A stretch of 64,000 nucleotides of DNA from Bacillota bacterium (GTDB taxonomy: Bacteria; Bacillota; Clostridia; Peptostreptococcales; Anaerovoracaceae), in NCBI GenBank assembly GCA_017522185.1, contig JAFWZZ010000005.1, positions 62,001 to 126,000 of the forward strand. Direction: 5' to 3'. Shown piece by piece: positions 25,630 through 34,635 of this stretch. Below the pieces are notes generated by a model, which saw only the letters and a list, made by a program, of their open reading frames with translations, made no database searches and was not told the origin of the DNA. Position 1 is the stretch's first letter; every line of letters starts with the position of its first letter. Made by a program: the position numbers and the translations under genes.

Positions 25630-26307
25630 CTAAAGACGAACCATCTCCACCACGGTCAGCACGTCACCCTCTACGCGGAATCTTACATCAAAACCCGCAA
25701 AAGGAAACCCGTATATCCGCTCCGGGTCGTCCTGATAGGAGGGGCGGGGGTCCTGAGCCAACACCTGCAGCAGGCCGTCACGATTGCTGTCGTCAATCAA
25801 AGACAGTAGCTCTGGAGTGCAGACCACGCGCAGATGATCATCCCGTGTGGATTCCTGAAAACCGCAGACTGCGTCCGGGTGACAGTCCATGGAGATATAT
25901 GGCTTGATATCAAAAATCGGTGTGCCGTCCATCAGATCAGCACCGGAAACGACGATGACAGGTCCCAGCTTGGGATCTGTTTTTATTTCCTCGATCTTAA
26001 CAGAAGACAGCCCCAGTCCGTTGGGGCGAAACGGCGATCTGGTCGCAAAGACGCCCACACGCTTGTTACCACCTAAACGGGGCGGACGCACCGTAGGGGA
26101 CCAGCCTTTGTCCAGGTTTTCAGAGAAACTCCAGATCAGCCAGAGGTGGGAAAAGCCTTCCAGGCCGCGAAGTGCCTCGGCATTCCGGTAAGACGCCTCG
26201 AAAACGATGACTGACTGCACCTGAGAGAGACCGCCCTGACGGGGGATTCCGAACTTTGATGTGAATGGACTTTTGATATATGCGATTGGCTCGATTGTAT
26301 GTTTCAT
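25630..26307 (-). CDS. trmO: tRNA t6A37 methyltransferase TrmO (TsaA family)
   Basis: A 225-residue protein of the TsaA/TrmO family, S-adenosylmethionine-dependent enzymes that methylate N6-threonylcarbamoyladenosine 37 in tRNA. Diagnostic segments: IAYIKSPFTSKFGIPRQGG at the N-terminus, WSPTVRPPRLGGNKRVGVFATRSPFRPNGLGLS in the beta-barrel core and DLMDGTPIFDIKPY. The C-terminal extension (about residues 150-225) is typical of longer members. Convergent with the cupin gene and divergent from the MFS gene. RBS AAGGAGCCACGGC. Confidence 0.88.
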   Translation of the reverse strand: MKHTIEPIAYIKSPFTSKFGIPRQGGLSQVQSVIVFEASYRNAEALRGLEGFSHLWLIWSFSENLDKGWSPTVRPPRLGGNKRVGVFATRSPFRPNGLGLSSVKIEEIKTDPKLGPVIVVSGADLMDGTPIFDIKPYISMDCHPDAVCGFQESTRDDHLRVVCTPELLSLIDDSNRDGLLQVLAQDPRPSYQDDPERIYGFPFAGFDVRFRVEGDVLTVVEMVRL

Positions 26308-26394
26308 GCCGTGGCTCCTTCGTATAAATGTTACTACTATTGTACCAAAAAATATGCTAAACTAGAAACAGATTTTGATGATCGGAGACTGACG

Positions 26395-27765
26395 ATGAAT
26401 AAGAAAATGATTTTATGCGTTGCCATGCTGACCTCTTTTTTGACTACCTTTATGGGCAGCGCACTGAATTTATCAATACCTAATCTGGAGGCGGATTTCC
26501 AGGTCGGTGCGACGCTGATCGGCTGGGTCGTAACCGCATACACTTTGACGGTGGCGGCGTTTAGCGTACCTTTTGGGAAACTGGCTGATGCCATTGGACG
26601 CAGACGGATTCTGCTTACGGGAATCACCTGTTTTACCGTATTTTCGCTGGGTTGTGCCTTCGCAGTGAACATCTGGATGCTTCTCGGACTCCGGGTAATG
26701 CAGGCCATCTCCTCATCTATGATTTTCGCCACCAACAATCCGATTCTGATCAGTGCTTATCCACCTGATCAAAGAGGAAAAGTTCTGGGACTTTCCACGG
26801 CTGCAGTTTACGTCGGTCTTTCCGCAGGTCCGGTCATCGGCGGATTCCTGAACCACCATTTCGACTGGCATTCCATATTCCTTCTGACGACAGCAGTGGG
26901 AATCGTTGCACTGGTTTTGTCTGTCAAAGGCATTCCTGCAGGTGTTGATGAAGAAGTAGGAGATTCCGGAGCAAAGGCTGACCTTGCAGGGAACCTCCTG
27001 TATATCGCAGCCATCGTCATCATACTCTATGGACTGACTAATCTGACGACTATGTCTTATGGCTGGACGATTCTGCTTGCCGGGCTCGGCGTTGGTGCGG
27101 CCTTTGTCATGGTAGAACAAAAGACGGAAAATCCGATGATCCGCATTTCCATGTTTACCGAAGACAAAGCTTTCGCCTTTTCCAATATTGCGGCACTGCT
27201 TAACTACGGTGCAACCTTTGCAATCAGCTATCTGATGAGCATTTATCTGCAGGTTGTCATGGGTTATACCTCCCAGGCGGCCGGGTTGATTCTGATTACA
27301 CAGCCTGCGGTGCAGGCCCTGCTTTCTCCGATGATGGGAAGGCTTTCGGACCGTATCCTTCCTTACAAACTGGCTACTGCCGGCATGGGATTCTGCGTAG
27401 CCGGTCTGACCCTCTTCTTCCTGGTAGAGGCGGATACCTCGCTGACATATATCCTGGCAGCGTTGGTGCTGTCTGGATTCGGGTTTGCGCTGTTCTCATC
27501 GCCAAATACCAATGCGGTCATGAGCTGCGTAGAGAAAAAAGACTACAGCATTGCTAATTCCATCCTGTCCACCATGCGTACCTTCGGGCAGTCATCCAGC
27601 ATGGCCGTAGTGACCATCGTGGTGGGTATGACCATGGGAAACAGGGCACTGAGCGATGCCGGAACGGCAGATCTGGTTCACACCATGCATATCATCTTCG
27701 GCATATTCATCGTGCTCTGCCTCATCGGTGTGGTGCTTTCTATGCAGAGAAGAAAAATCAGTTAA
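26395..27765 (+). CDS. MFS efflux transporter, DHA2-like
   Basis: A 456-residue major-facilitator protein. Motifs: LIGWVVTAYTLTVAAFSVPFGKLADAIGRRRILLTG near residues 40-75 (motif A variant GKLADAIGRRR) and LGLSTAAVYVGLSAGPVIGG (motif C), indicating a proton-coupled exporter of drugs or organic solutes. Fourteen hydrophobic segments fit best. Start at ATG 26395, preceded by CGGAGACTGACG; the longer frame upstream overlaps the divergent trmO start. Single gene; the channel gene follows after 55 bases. Confidence 0.85.
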   Translation: MNKKMILCVAMLTSFLTTFMGSALNLSIPNLEADFQVGATLIGWVVTAYTLTVAAFSVPFGKLADAIGRRRILLTGITCFTVFSLGCAFAVNIWMLLGLRVMQAISSSMIFATNNPILISAYPPDQRGKVLGLSTAAVYVGLSAGPVIGGFLNHHFDWHSIFLLTTAVGIVALVLSVKGIPAGVDEEVGDSGAKADLAGNLLYIAAIVIILYGLTNLTTMSYGWTILLAGLGVGAAFVMVEQKTENPMIRISMFTEDKAFAFSNIAALLNYGATFAISYLMSIYLQVVMGYTSQAAGLILITQPAVQALLSPMMGRLSDRILPYKLATAGMGFCVAGLTLFFLVEADTSLTYILAALVLSGFGFALFSSPNTNAVMSCVEKKDYSIANSILSTMRTFGQSSSMAVVTIVVGMTMGNRALSDAGTADLVHTMHIIFGIFIVLCLIGVVLSMQRRKIS

Positions 27766-27820
27766 AATAGATGTGGCATTATACAATAGGACTAATCTTA
27801 TTTTTGTTAGGAGAAGATTT

Positions 27821-28687
27821 ATGACGAGAAAACGAATCTTTACCATTATCCAAGTTGGAAATCTTTCGGATATTCCCAGCAGAACTTATGATATATCGCT
27901 GGTTGTGGCTGTTGTCATTAATATCTTTATTGCGCTGTTTGACACCTTCCCGGAATCGGCTCCTTATGAACGGCTGATTTGGTGGGTAGAAGCGATTACA
28001 GTGGGCTTCTTTATGGTAGACTATGTATTGCGCATCGTGACAGCGGATTACCTCTACGAAGATATAGAGGGAATTACACCGGCGAAAGCAAGGTTGAAGT
28101 TTATCTTTTCCTGGGCTGGCCTGGTAGACTTCCTTTCCTGTGTACCATTCTTTGTGGCATCAGGGGGCGGTGCACTGCGGATGTTTAGAATCATTCGAAT
28201 CCTGAGAGTCTTTCGCATCCATCACTATGCGGATCCCCTGCGAGTTATCGGTGACGTCTTAAGAAAGAAAAGAGGGCAGCTGTTTTCTTCTTGTTTCATC
28301 GTCTTGATTTTGATGATTGCGGCATCACTTTTGATGTACAACTTTGAACATGAGGCACAGCCTGAGGCCTTTGCCAATGCCTTTTCCGGGTTTTGGTGGG
28401 CGGCCAATACCTTACTGACTGTAGGTTATGGAGACGTCGTGCCGATTACTCTGGCTGGCCGAATCTGCGGCCTGTGCCTGACCTTTCTGGGTGTAGGCGT
28501 TGTGGCTATACCTACTGGTATCTTGTCTGCAGGATTTATGGAGCAGGTGTCCATTGCCCATGAAAAAGCTGTGGTGGAAGGTATCATCGAAGAAACTGCT
28601 TTTGATGTGGAAGTTATTGAAGATGGAGAAGAACCGGAACCTTATCAGTTCTGTCCTTACTGCGGTAAGAAACTGCCGGAAAAATAG
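27821..28687 (+). CDS. Voltage-gated-type potassium channel
   Basis: A 288-residue six-transmembrane channel. S4 is seen as an arginine ladder (MFRIIRILRVFRIHHYADPLR), and the pore carries the selectivity filter TVGYGDV in AANTLLTVGYGDVVPITLAGR. The cytoplasmic tail ends in a tiny zinc-ribbon (CPYCGKKLPEK), a common add-on of unknown role. Start at ATG 27821 behind TTAGGAGAAGATTT. It would conduct potassium across the cytoplasmic membrane. Confidence 0.9.
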   Translation: MTRKRIFTIIQVGNLSDIPSRTYDISLVVAVVINIFIALFDTFPESAPYERLIWWVEAITVGFFMVDYVLRIVTADYLYEDIEGITPAKARLKFIFSWAGLVDFLSCVPFFVASGGGALRMFRIIRILRVFRIHHYADPLRVIGDVLRKKRGQLFSSCFIVLILMIAASLLMYNFEHEAQPEAFANAFSGFWWAANTLLTVGYGDVVPITLAGRICGLCLTFLGVGVVAIPTGILSAGFMEQVSIAHEKAVVEGIIEETAFDVEVIEDGEEPEPYQFCPYCGKKLPEK

Positions 28688-28696
28688 AAGATGAAT

Positions 28697-28733
28697 TTTG
28701 GGGCTACGTAGTGCAGCCCCTGCTTTATTTTTT
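28697..28733. terminator. Terminator between the channel and ZIP genes
   Basis: GGGGCT and AGCCCC around ACGTAGTGC, followed by TGCTTTATTTTTT on the plus strand; serves the channel gene. Confidence 0.8.
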
Positions 28734-28761
28734 GTATCATGATATCATCTATTACCCCATA

Positions 28762-29556
28762 TTACCCCAGACTGACGTCCAAAATCATCATTACCAGAAA
28801 CCCGGCCACAAAGCTGAGGGTGGCGGTTTTGTCGCCTTCGCCCAGATGAGCCTCCGGCATCAGCTCCTGAATCACCACATAGATCATGGTCCCTGCCGCA
28901 TAGGACAGCAGAAGCGGCATCAAAGGTGTTACGATGACGGCCAGCACTGCAGCCAACACGCCAAAGAGCGGCTCTACAGATGCAGACAGACTGCCGTAAA
29001 GGGCAGCCTTTCTTTTACTCATGCCGTCGCTGTGAAGTGGAAGGGCCACGGCCGTGCCTTCCGGGTAATTCTGAATGCCGATACCGACTGCAAGCGCGAC
29101 AGCTCCGGAAAAGAGGGCAGCATTGCCCGGCTCACTAGCTGCCATGGCGAAGGCCAGACCCACAGCCATACCTTCCGGGATATTGTGGATCGTGATGGCT
29201 GTAATCATCATGACTGTTCTTTGTTTCAGTGTGGAAATTTGCCCACCGGCTAGTCGTCGAAGATAATGCCGCTTAAAGAGGGCATCTGCACCGAGCAGCG
29301 AGATCACACCAAGAAGAAAACCTGCGGTAGTCACCAGCCAGCCGGTTTGCGCCAGGGCCTCCGCCCGCTCGATGGCAGGCAGAAGTAGGGACCATACGGA
29401 TGCCGCAATCATAACCCCGCCGGCAAAGCCCAAAAACATGCACTGCATGCGGCTGCTGACTTCCTTTTTTACCCAATATACGTTGAGGGCGCCCAGGGTC
29501 GTCACACCGAAAGTGAACAAAGTCCCCAAAAGCGCCCATGCTATTCCATTCATCAT
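28762..29556 (-). CDS. ZIP-family metal transporter
   Basis: A 264-residue protein with eight hydrophobic segments. The metal path signature is in TM4, ITIHNIPEGMAVGLAFAMA, with a second half-site in TM5, GIGIQNYPEGTAVALPL. Family members import zinc, iron or manganese. Start placed at the ATG six bases after AGGAG; a TTG three bases upstream is possible. Its 5' side faces the 81-bp-period array, which might therefore influence its expression. Confidence 0.9.
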   Translation of the reverse strand: MMNGIAWALLGTLFTFGVTTLGALNVYWVKKEVSSRMQCMFLGFAGGVMIAASVWSLLLPAIERAEALAQTGWLVTTAGFLLGVISLLGADALFKRHYLRRLAGGQISTLKQRTVMMITAITIHNIPEGMAVGLAFAMAASEPGNAALFSGAVALAVGIGIQNYPEGTAVALPLHSDGMSKRKAALYGSLSASVEPLFGVLAAVLAVIVTPLMPLLLSYAAGTMIYVVIQELMPEAHLGEGDKTATLSFVAGFLVMMILDVSLG

Positions 29557-29645
29557 CAATCAACTCCTAAAGAAAGACTCTTATGGTTAGGATATGCGGG
29601 GGAAGGGGAAACTGTGAAATTGGGATTTGCCTATTAGGGCAAGTT

Positions 29646-29944
29646 GTTTCATTTTCGAAGTAAATGGTTTCCATAGAAACGGCTTTTGTCTTCTTGAAAA
29701 CCGGAATGATTACAGACTGCAATATGGTTTCTTTTTTTGGAAGAATCGTTTCTTGAGAAACCATTTGTTACTTTTGGGAAACAAAATTACTTCTAAAACA
29801 GTATTTCGTTTCTTCTTTTGAAAAGATTGTTTCTATAGAAACGGTTTGTGAGCTGTTAGAAACAGAATCAATTAAAAATCAAGAGTTCGTTTCCTTTTTT
29901 AATCAATGCGTTTCTACGGAAACAATTCTTGGCATTTTAGAAAC
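29646..29944. repeat. Array of GTTTC/GAAAC words with exact 81-bp period
   Basis: GTTTC starts at 29646, 29667, 29727, 29748, 29808, 29829, 29889 and 29910; GAAAC at 29676, 29757, 29778, 29838, 29859, 29919 and 29940, plus AAAAC at 29697. Every class is spaced by exactly 81 bases. Each 56-bp unit is GTTTC-N16-GTTTC-N4-GAAAC-N16-GAAAC, a dyad of four words; four units (29646, 29727, 29808, 29889) are separated by 25 bases. The N16, N4 and N25 segments are not conserved. No ORF covers the region and no cas gene is in the window. Confidence 0.9.
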
Positions 29945-29984
29945 CAACACCCCTACAAATTCCAATCTGTCGCAGCTATTCAAA

Positions 29985-30013
29985 AAGGACCTGACAATCA
30001 ATGTCGGGTCCTC
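29985..30013 (-). terminator. Terminator of the hydrogenase maturation operon
   Basis: AGGACCTGACA and TGTCGGGTCCT form an 11-bp stem with one G-T pair; on the minus strand it is followed by TTTTTG. Lies 12 bases after the hydF stop. Confidence 0.88.
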
Positions 30014-30024
30014 AAGTGGTTCGT

Positions 30025-31254
30025 TTATGATTCAAAAACTTCCAGACTTCGTTCCAAAATCCCATTGATATGGGCAATCAGCGTACCGTAGTTGGTAAAC
30101 GGTACGCCACACTCTGTAGCGAAGTCCATGCGATGCATCATTTCTCTTTCATTCAGCATACAGCCACCGCAGTGGACTACCAGCGCGTACTCACGCAATG
30201 ATTCACCATTAGCAGGAAATTCCCCACCGCTGGTAAAATCAAACTTCAGTTTTCGGCCGGAAAATTTTTCAATCCATCCAGGCAGCTTCACCGTGCCGAT
30301 GTCTTCACACTGCCTGTGGTGGGTGCAGCCTTCAGAAATCAGGACGCAGTCTCCGTCTTGCAGGGAGGTCACAAACCGTGCACCTGCCACAGCCGTATCC
30401 AGGATTCCCTTGTAACGGGCCATCAAAATAGAGAAGGATGTCAGTGGAACGTTTTCAGGAACCATATCCTTCACCACGTCAAACACCTGGCTGTCGGTGA
30501 CCACCAGGGCAGGTGGTTCTTTCAGGGCAGCCAAACATCCGGCAAGTTCCGCAGTCTGACAGACCATGCATACGGCACGGCTGTCCAACAGATCACGGAT
30601 GGTCTGCACCTGTGGCAGAATCAGACGGCCCTTCGGTGCTGATTCATCAATCGGGGTCACGAGAATGACCACATCGCCGTTACCCGCCAGATCCCCGATA
30701 AGTCTTCTGGAAACTTCCACGGTTTTTGCCGCATGAGCCAGTTTTGTTTTCAAACCTTCGATGCCTTTTCCGGTCACGGTACTGGTCTTCACATAAGGGT
30801 AATGATAGCGTGATGCAGAACCGCAGTTGGCAGGCCATTCCGTCACCAGATCGGCCTTATTCCACACGACGATGTAAGGGATTTTTCTATCCTGAAACTG
30901 CATCATCATCTCCAGGTCATCTTCAGAGAGCCCAACAGTGCTGTCGATGACCAGCACAGCAACATCAGTCTTGCGCAGTACCTGCATGGTCTTTTCTACA
31001 CGCATTTTCCCAACGTCACCAGAATCATCAAACCCCGGCGTGTCGGTAATCACCACAGGTCCTAAAGGAAGCAGTTCCATAGCCTTGCTGACTGGATCGG
31101 TGGTGGTGCCTTTCATATCAGAGACGATGGCCAGATTCTGCCCGGTCACGGCGTTGACCAGACTGGATTTTCCGGCGTTGCGTCTACCAAAGAAACTGAT
31201 ATGGACGCGGTTGGCCGAAGGCGTCTGATTAAAATCTAAAGTCTCTCTTCCCAT
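30025..31254 (-). CDS. hydF: [FeFe] hydrogenase maturation GTPase HydF
   Basis: 409 residues: N-terminal GTPase (P-loop GRRNAGKSSLVNA, G3 DTPGFDDSG, NKAD), a middle dimerisation domain, and a C-terminal iron-sulfur domain with the cluster cysteines in VVHCGGCMLNEREM. HydF is the scaffold on which the 2Fe subcluster is assembled before transfer to the hydrogenase. Start at the ATG behind GGAGATTGAAG, which lies inside the end of hydG (26-base overlap), so the two are translationally coupled. Last gene of the operon. Confidence 0.95.
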   Translation of the reverse strand: MGRETLDFNQTPSANRVHISFFGRRNAGKSSLVNAVTGQNLAIVSDMKGTTTDPVSKAMELLPLGPVVITDTPGFDDSGDVGKMRVEKTMQVLRKTDVAVLVIDSTVGLSEDDLEMMMQFQDRKIPYIVVWNKADLVTEWPANCGSASRYHYPYVKTSTVTGKGIEGLKTKLAHAAKTVEVSRRLIGDLAGNGDVVILVTPIDESAPKGRLILPQVQTIRDLLDSRAVCMVCQTAELAGCLAALKEPPALVVTDSQVFDVVKDMVPENVPLTSFSILMARYKGILDTAVAGARFVTSLQDGDCVLISEGCTHHRQCEDIGTVKLPGWIEKFSGRKLKFDFTSGGEFPANGESLREYALVVHCGGCMLNEREMMHRMDFATECGVPFTNYGTLIAHINGILERSLEVFES

Positions 31255-32659
31255 CTTCAATCTCCTTGATATACTGCTCTGCAATCTGACGGACTTTGTC
31301 CTTTGGAATGTTTGGCAGCTCACGGGCGATCAAAGCTTCTCCCGCTTCACGGGTCTCTTCGGAAGCGTAGTCTACCAGGTATTCCTTCAGCGTCATCAAA
31401 GCGTTTGGATGACAGCAGTTTAAAATTTGTCCACTCTTGCAAAGACTCATGAATCTGTCGCCGGTTCTGCCTTCTCTGTAGCATGCCGTGCAGAAGCTTG
31501 GAATGTAGTCCATGTCGATGAGCCATTTTACTACTTCGTCCAGAGTACGGTTGTCGTCGATTTCGAACTGGGCGGAGTTTTCTTCTTCCGGTTCCGGGCT
31601 GTCGTAGCCGCCGACGCTGGTCTTGGATGCGCCGCTGATCTGGGAGATACCCAGATGTAATGCTCTTGCACGCATTTCCTGGCTTTCGCGGGTGGACATA
31701 ATCATGCCGGTATAAGGCACGGCGATGCGGATGATGGCGATAATCTTTGCAAATAAATCGTCGGTCAGACCGCCGTCTACGCCAGCATCAAAATCTTCAG
31801 GGTCTACGTCATCGGCAGGTCTCACTCTAGGCACGCTGATGGTATGCGGACCCACGCCAAAGACAGCTTCCAGGTGCTCCGCATGCATCAAAAGTCCTGC
31901 CAGTTCGTAACGGTATAATTCCAGGCCGAACAGCACGCCCAGGCCTACGTCATCAATACCGGCCTCCATGGCTCTGTCGTGCGCTTCCGTATGATAAGCG
32001 TAGTTGTGCTTTGGTCCGGTCGGATGCAGTTTTTCATAACTTTCCTTGTGATAAGTTTCCTGGAACAGGATGTAAGTGCCGATGCCAGCATCTTTCAGCA
32101 TCTTATATTCTTCTACAGTCGTCGCCGCGATGTTGACGTTGACGCGGCGGGTATCGCCGTTCTTGTGATGAACGGAGTAAATGGTCTTGATGGATTCCAG
32201 GATGTATTCAATCGGGTTGTTCACCGGGTCTTCACCGGCTTCCAGTGCCAGTCTCTTGTGGCCCATATCCTGGAGGGCGATGACTTCACGCCTGATTTCT
32301 TCCTGTGTCAGTTTCTTTCTGGCGATGTGTTTGTTCTTCAGGTGGTAAGGACAGTAGACGCAGCCGTTGACACAGTAGTTGGACAGATACAGTGGTGCAA
32401 ACATGACAATACGGTTGCCGTAGAAGTCTTTCTTAAACTGTTCTGCCATGCCGTAGATTTCCTGAACGATGGTCTCATCCTCGCAGGCCAGCAGCACAGA
32501 GGCTTCCCTGTGGTCCAGACCTTTTTTCTGTGCAGCTTTATCCAGAATCTGACGGATTAGCGGCAGATCGTCTTTGTGTTCATCAGCGTATGCAAGGGTG
32601 TCCATAATCTCCTCGTGGCAGATGAATTCTTCAGCTTTTCTTGATTTTGGGTTATACAT
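31229..32659 (-). CDS. hydG: [FeFe] hydrogenase maturase HydG (radical SAM tyrosine lyase)
   Basis: 476 residues. The SAM cluster motif is NYCVNGCVYCPY (CX3CX2C); the C-terminal cluster that binds the dangler iron is in FCTACYREGRTGDRFM with further cysteines in LNCCHPNAL. HydG splits tyrosine to give the CO and cyanide ligands of the H-cluster. Operon order is regulator, hydE, hydG, hydF. Confidence 0.96.
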   Translation of the reverse strand: MYNPKSRKAEEFICHEEIMDTLAYADEHKDDLPLIRQILDKAAQKKGLDHREASVLLACEDETIVQEIYGMAEQFKKDFYGNRIVMFAPLYLSNYCVNGCVYCPYHLKNKHIARKKLTQEEIRREVIALQDMGHKRLALEAGEDPVNNPIEYILESIKTIYSVHHKNGDTRRVNVNIAATTVEEYKMLKDAGIGTYILFQETYHKESYEKLHPTGPKHNYAYHTEAHDRAMEAGIDDVGLGVLFGLELYRYELAGLLMHAEHLEAVFGVGPHTISVPRVRPADDVDPEDFDAGVDGGLTDDLFAKIIAIIRIAVPYTGMIMSTRESQEMRARALHLGISQISGASKTSVGGYDSPEPEEENSAQFEIDDNRTLDEVVKWLIDMDYIPSFCTACYREGRTGDRFMSLCKSGQILNCCHPNALMTLKEYLVDYASEETREAGEALIARELPNIPKDKVRQIAEQYIKEIEDGKRDFRF

Positions 32660-32718
32660 ATGTCGTCTTCCTTTCTTTCGGGTCAGGGCCTTACCAAAGG
32701 CGCTTTCCCGTTAGTAAC

Positions 32719-33732
32719 TTATTTATGATCAAGGTAGTCACCACGGTCGGTTACCACTTCGTATCCGATTTTTTCCATAGATCGGCGTAAAGAAGCAACG
32801 CTTTCTGCGGCCTCGTCGCCGGTGGCGATTTTGTTGTTATAGAGCATATATTTCTCACGGACCTCCGGTGGAGACAGGTTCGGCATGATGACGTTGGCAC
32901 CTGCCAGGATGCCTCGTTCCCGTCCGTCTGCTTCAGCCGTGCCTAGTGCCGTCGTTGCCGGAAGAAGTACTTCCGGATGCATCAGGCGAATGATGGAAAG
33001 TAGCTTTACTGTCAGGTCTGTGGAGCCTGCCGGTTCGCACGCAAAAGGTGTTCCTGCCGCCGGCAGAAACGGTCCGATTCCCACCATATGAGGCTGAAAT
33101 TCCTCAATGAATCTCAGATCCCGGATTAAATGGTCTACAGTCTGTCCCGGTGAGCCTACCATGAATCCGCAGCCTGTTTGATAACCGATGTCTTTCAGGT
33201 CATGGAGACACCGCATGCGGTTTTCCAGGGTCAGATTCCCAGGATGAAGGGCGCCGTAGTGACATGTATCCGCCGTCTCGTGACGCAGCAGATAGCGGTC
33301 GGCCCCTGCATCAAAGAGTATCTGGTAGCTTTCCCGGCTCCGCTCTCCGACAGACAGGGTCACGGCACAGTCCGGATGCAGATCCTTAATAGATGCAACC
33401 AAAGCGGACAGCCTGTCGTCGTTCCACCAAAGGTCTTCGCCCCCCTGGAGAACAAAGGTGCGAAATCCTAGATCATATCCCTGCCTGCAGCAGTCCAGAA
33501 TCTCTTCAGAGGTCAGACGATAGCGGCTGACGTTCCTCTGACCGGCCCGGATGCCACAGTAATAGCAGTCGTTTTTACAGTAGTTGGTAAATTCTATGAG
33601 CCCGCGGATGAAGACTTTGTTGCCGTAGACTGACTTCCGAATGGCTGCAGCCTTTGCTGTCAGGTCAGAATCGGGAGTTGGATTGGAGAGGAGAGCACGC
33701 AGTTCTTCGTCGGTAAAATGCATGCTATTCAT
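32719..33732 (-). CDS. hydE: [FeFe] hydrogenase maturase HydE (radical SAM)
   Basis: 337 residues with the radical SAM cluster motif NYCKNDCYYCGI and the TIM-barrel segments typical of HydE (GYDLGFRTFVLQGGEDLWW, GFMVGSPGQTVDHL). It takes part in forming the bridging dithiomethylamine ligand. Start chosen at ATGAATAG, which overlaps the stop of the upstream regulator; ATG 33723 is an alternative. No hydrogenase structural gene is in the window. Confidence 0.93.
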   Translation of the reverse strand: MNSMHFTDEELRALLSNPTPDSDLTAKAAAIRKSVYGNKVFIRGLIEFTNYCKNDCYYCGIRAGQRNVSRYRLTSEEILDCCRQGYDLGFRTFVLQGGEDLWWNDDRLSALVASIKDLHPDCAVTLSVGERSRESYQILFDAGADRYLLRHETADTCHYGALHPGNLTLENRMRCLHDLKDIGYQTGCGFMVGSPGQTVDHLIRDLRFIEEFQPHMVGIGPFLPAAGTPFACEPAGSTDLTVKLLSIIRLMHPEVLLPATTALGTAEADGRERGILAGANVIMPNLSPPEVREKYMLYNNKIATGDEAAESVASLRRSMEKIGYEVVTDRGDYLDHK

Positions 33733-33970
33733 TGGCGTAGGCCACCTTGCTGCTGACACCGCTTAATCTGCCAATTTTGCCGCTCATGGCGTTGATGACA
33801 TCAGACGGTGCATCGACGGCGACGCTGATAATCTGGATGCCTTTCTGACGGTATGGGATGCCCATACGGCCGATGATATAGTCAGCATAAGTGTGCAGAA
33901 TGCCGTTGAGGGCCTCCGCTGCTTCCGTATCTTTCAGAATGATTGAAATCAGTGCAACTCTCGTTTCCAT
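33725..33970 (-). CDS. TM1266-like iron-only hydrogenase system regulator
   Basis: An 81-residue ACT/NikR-C-like small protein (VALISIILKDTEAAEALNGILHTYADYIIGRMGIPYR then ISVAVDAPSDVINAMSGKIGRLSGVSSK), a family regularly found beside hydEFG. It lacks a DNA-binding domain, so it may sense a ligand through the ACT-like fold. First gene of the hyd operon; its stop overlaps the hydE start. Confidence 0.85.
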   Translation of the reverse strand: METRVALISIILKDTEAAEALNGILHTYADYIIGRMGIPYRQKGIQIISVAVDAPSDVINAMSGKIGRLSGVSSKVAYANE

Positions 33971-34090
33971 AACTATAGTCCTTTCCGCAGTTTCTCGCTA
34001 ATTTGAGTATACCACATTTCTGCAGCATTGACCCAATTTTTCTTTTGATGTATACTAATACTATCTATGGGATAAAAGGAGACAATAGAA

Positions 34091-34624
34091 ATGAGCGGCA
34101 GGAAAGTATTATTCGTCATCGATATGCAGGTAGACTTTGTGACCGGTGCCCTGGCCAATGAAGAAGCCCGGAAAATTACCGGCAGAATTGTGGACAAAGT
34201 GAAGGCATATCAGGAAGCGGGCGACTTTGTGTTCTTTACCAGAGACACCCACGGGGAAAACTACATGGAAACCCAGGAAGGCAGACTGCTGCCGGTTCCT
34301 CATTGTGCGGAAGGCACGGAAGGCTGGCAGATCGTTGACGAGCTGAAGGGTTTTGCCAACAAAGATAACACCCTGGACAAACCGTCCTTCGGGTCTTTGG
34401 AACTGCCGAAATGGGTATACAAGAAGACCGATGGCAACTTTGATGAAATGGAATTTTGCGGCGTGTGTACGGATATCTGCGTGATTTCCAACGCCATGAT
34501 TATGAAGGCTGCATTCCCGGAAATCAGGCTGACCGTAGACGGAAGCTGCTGTGCAGGCGTGACACCGGAAAGCCATCAGACCGCACTGGACGCGATGGCG
34601 GCATGCCAGATGAATATTTTGTAG
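34091..34624 (+). CDS. Nicotinamidase/isochorismatase-family hydrolase
   Basis: 177 residues. The catalytic triad is visible: aspartate in LFVIDMQVDFVTGAL, lysine in LDKPSFGS and cysteine in FCGVCTDICVISNAM. Together with the immediately following nadE this makes nicotinamide deamidation for NAD salvage the likely function. RBS AAAGGAGACAATAGAA. Confidence 0.85.
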   Translation: MSGRKVLFVIDMQVDFVTGALANEEARKITGRIVDKVKAYQEAGDFVFFTRDTHGENYMETQEGRLLPVPHCAEGTEGWQIVDELKGFANKDNTLDKPSFGSLELPKWVYKKTDGNFDEMEFCGVCTDICVISNAMIMKAAFPEIRLTVDGSCCAGVTPESHQTALDAMAACQMNIL

Positions 34625-34635
34625 AGGTGACAGAC

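Noticed and set aside
29646..29944. CRISPR array, because GTTTC and GAAAC are typical CRISPR repeat ends
   Set aside because: Only 5-base words are shared; the sequence inside would-be repeats is not conserved, the layout is a four-word dyad, and no cas gene lies in the window.
29646..29944. Integron attC-like sites
   Set aside because: No RYYYAAC/GTTRRRY core pairs around gene cassettes and no integrase gene.
30025..33970. Complete hydrogenase operon
   Set aside because: Only maturation genes and the small regulator are present; no HydA-type catalytic subunit is encoded in the window.
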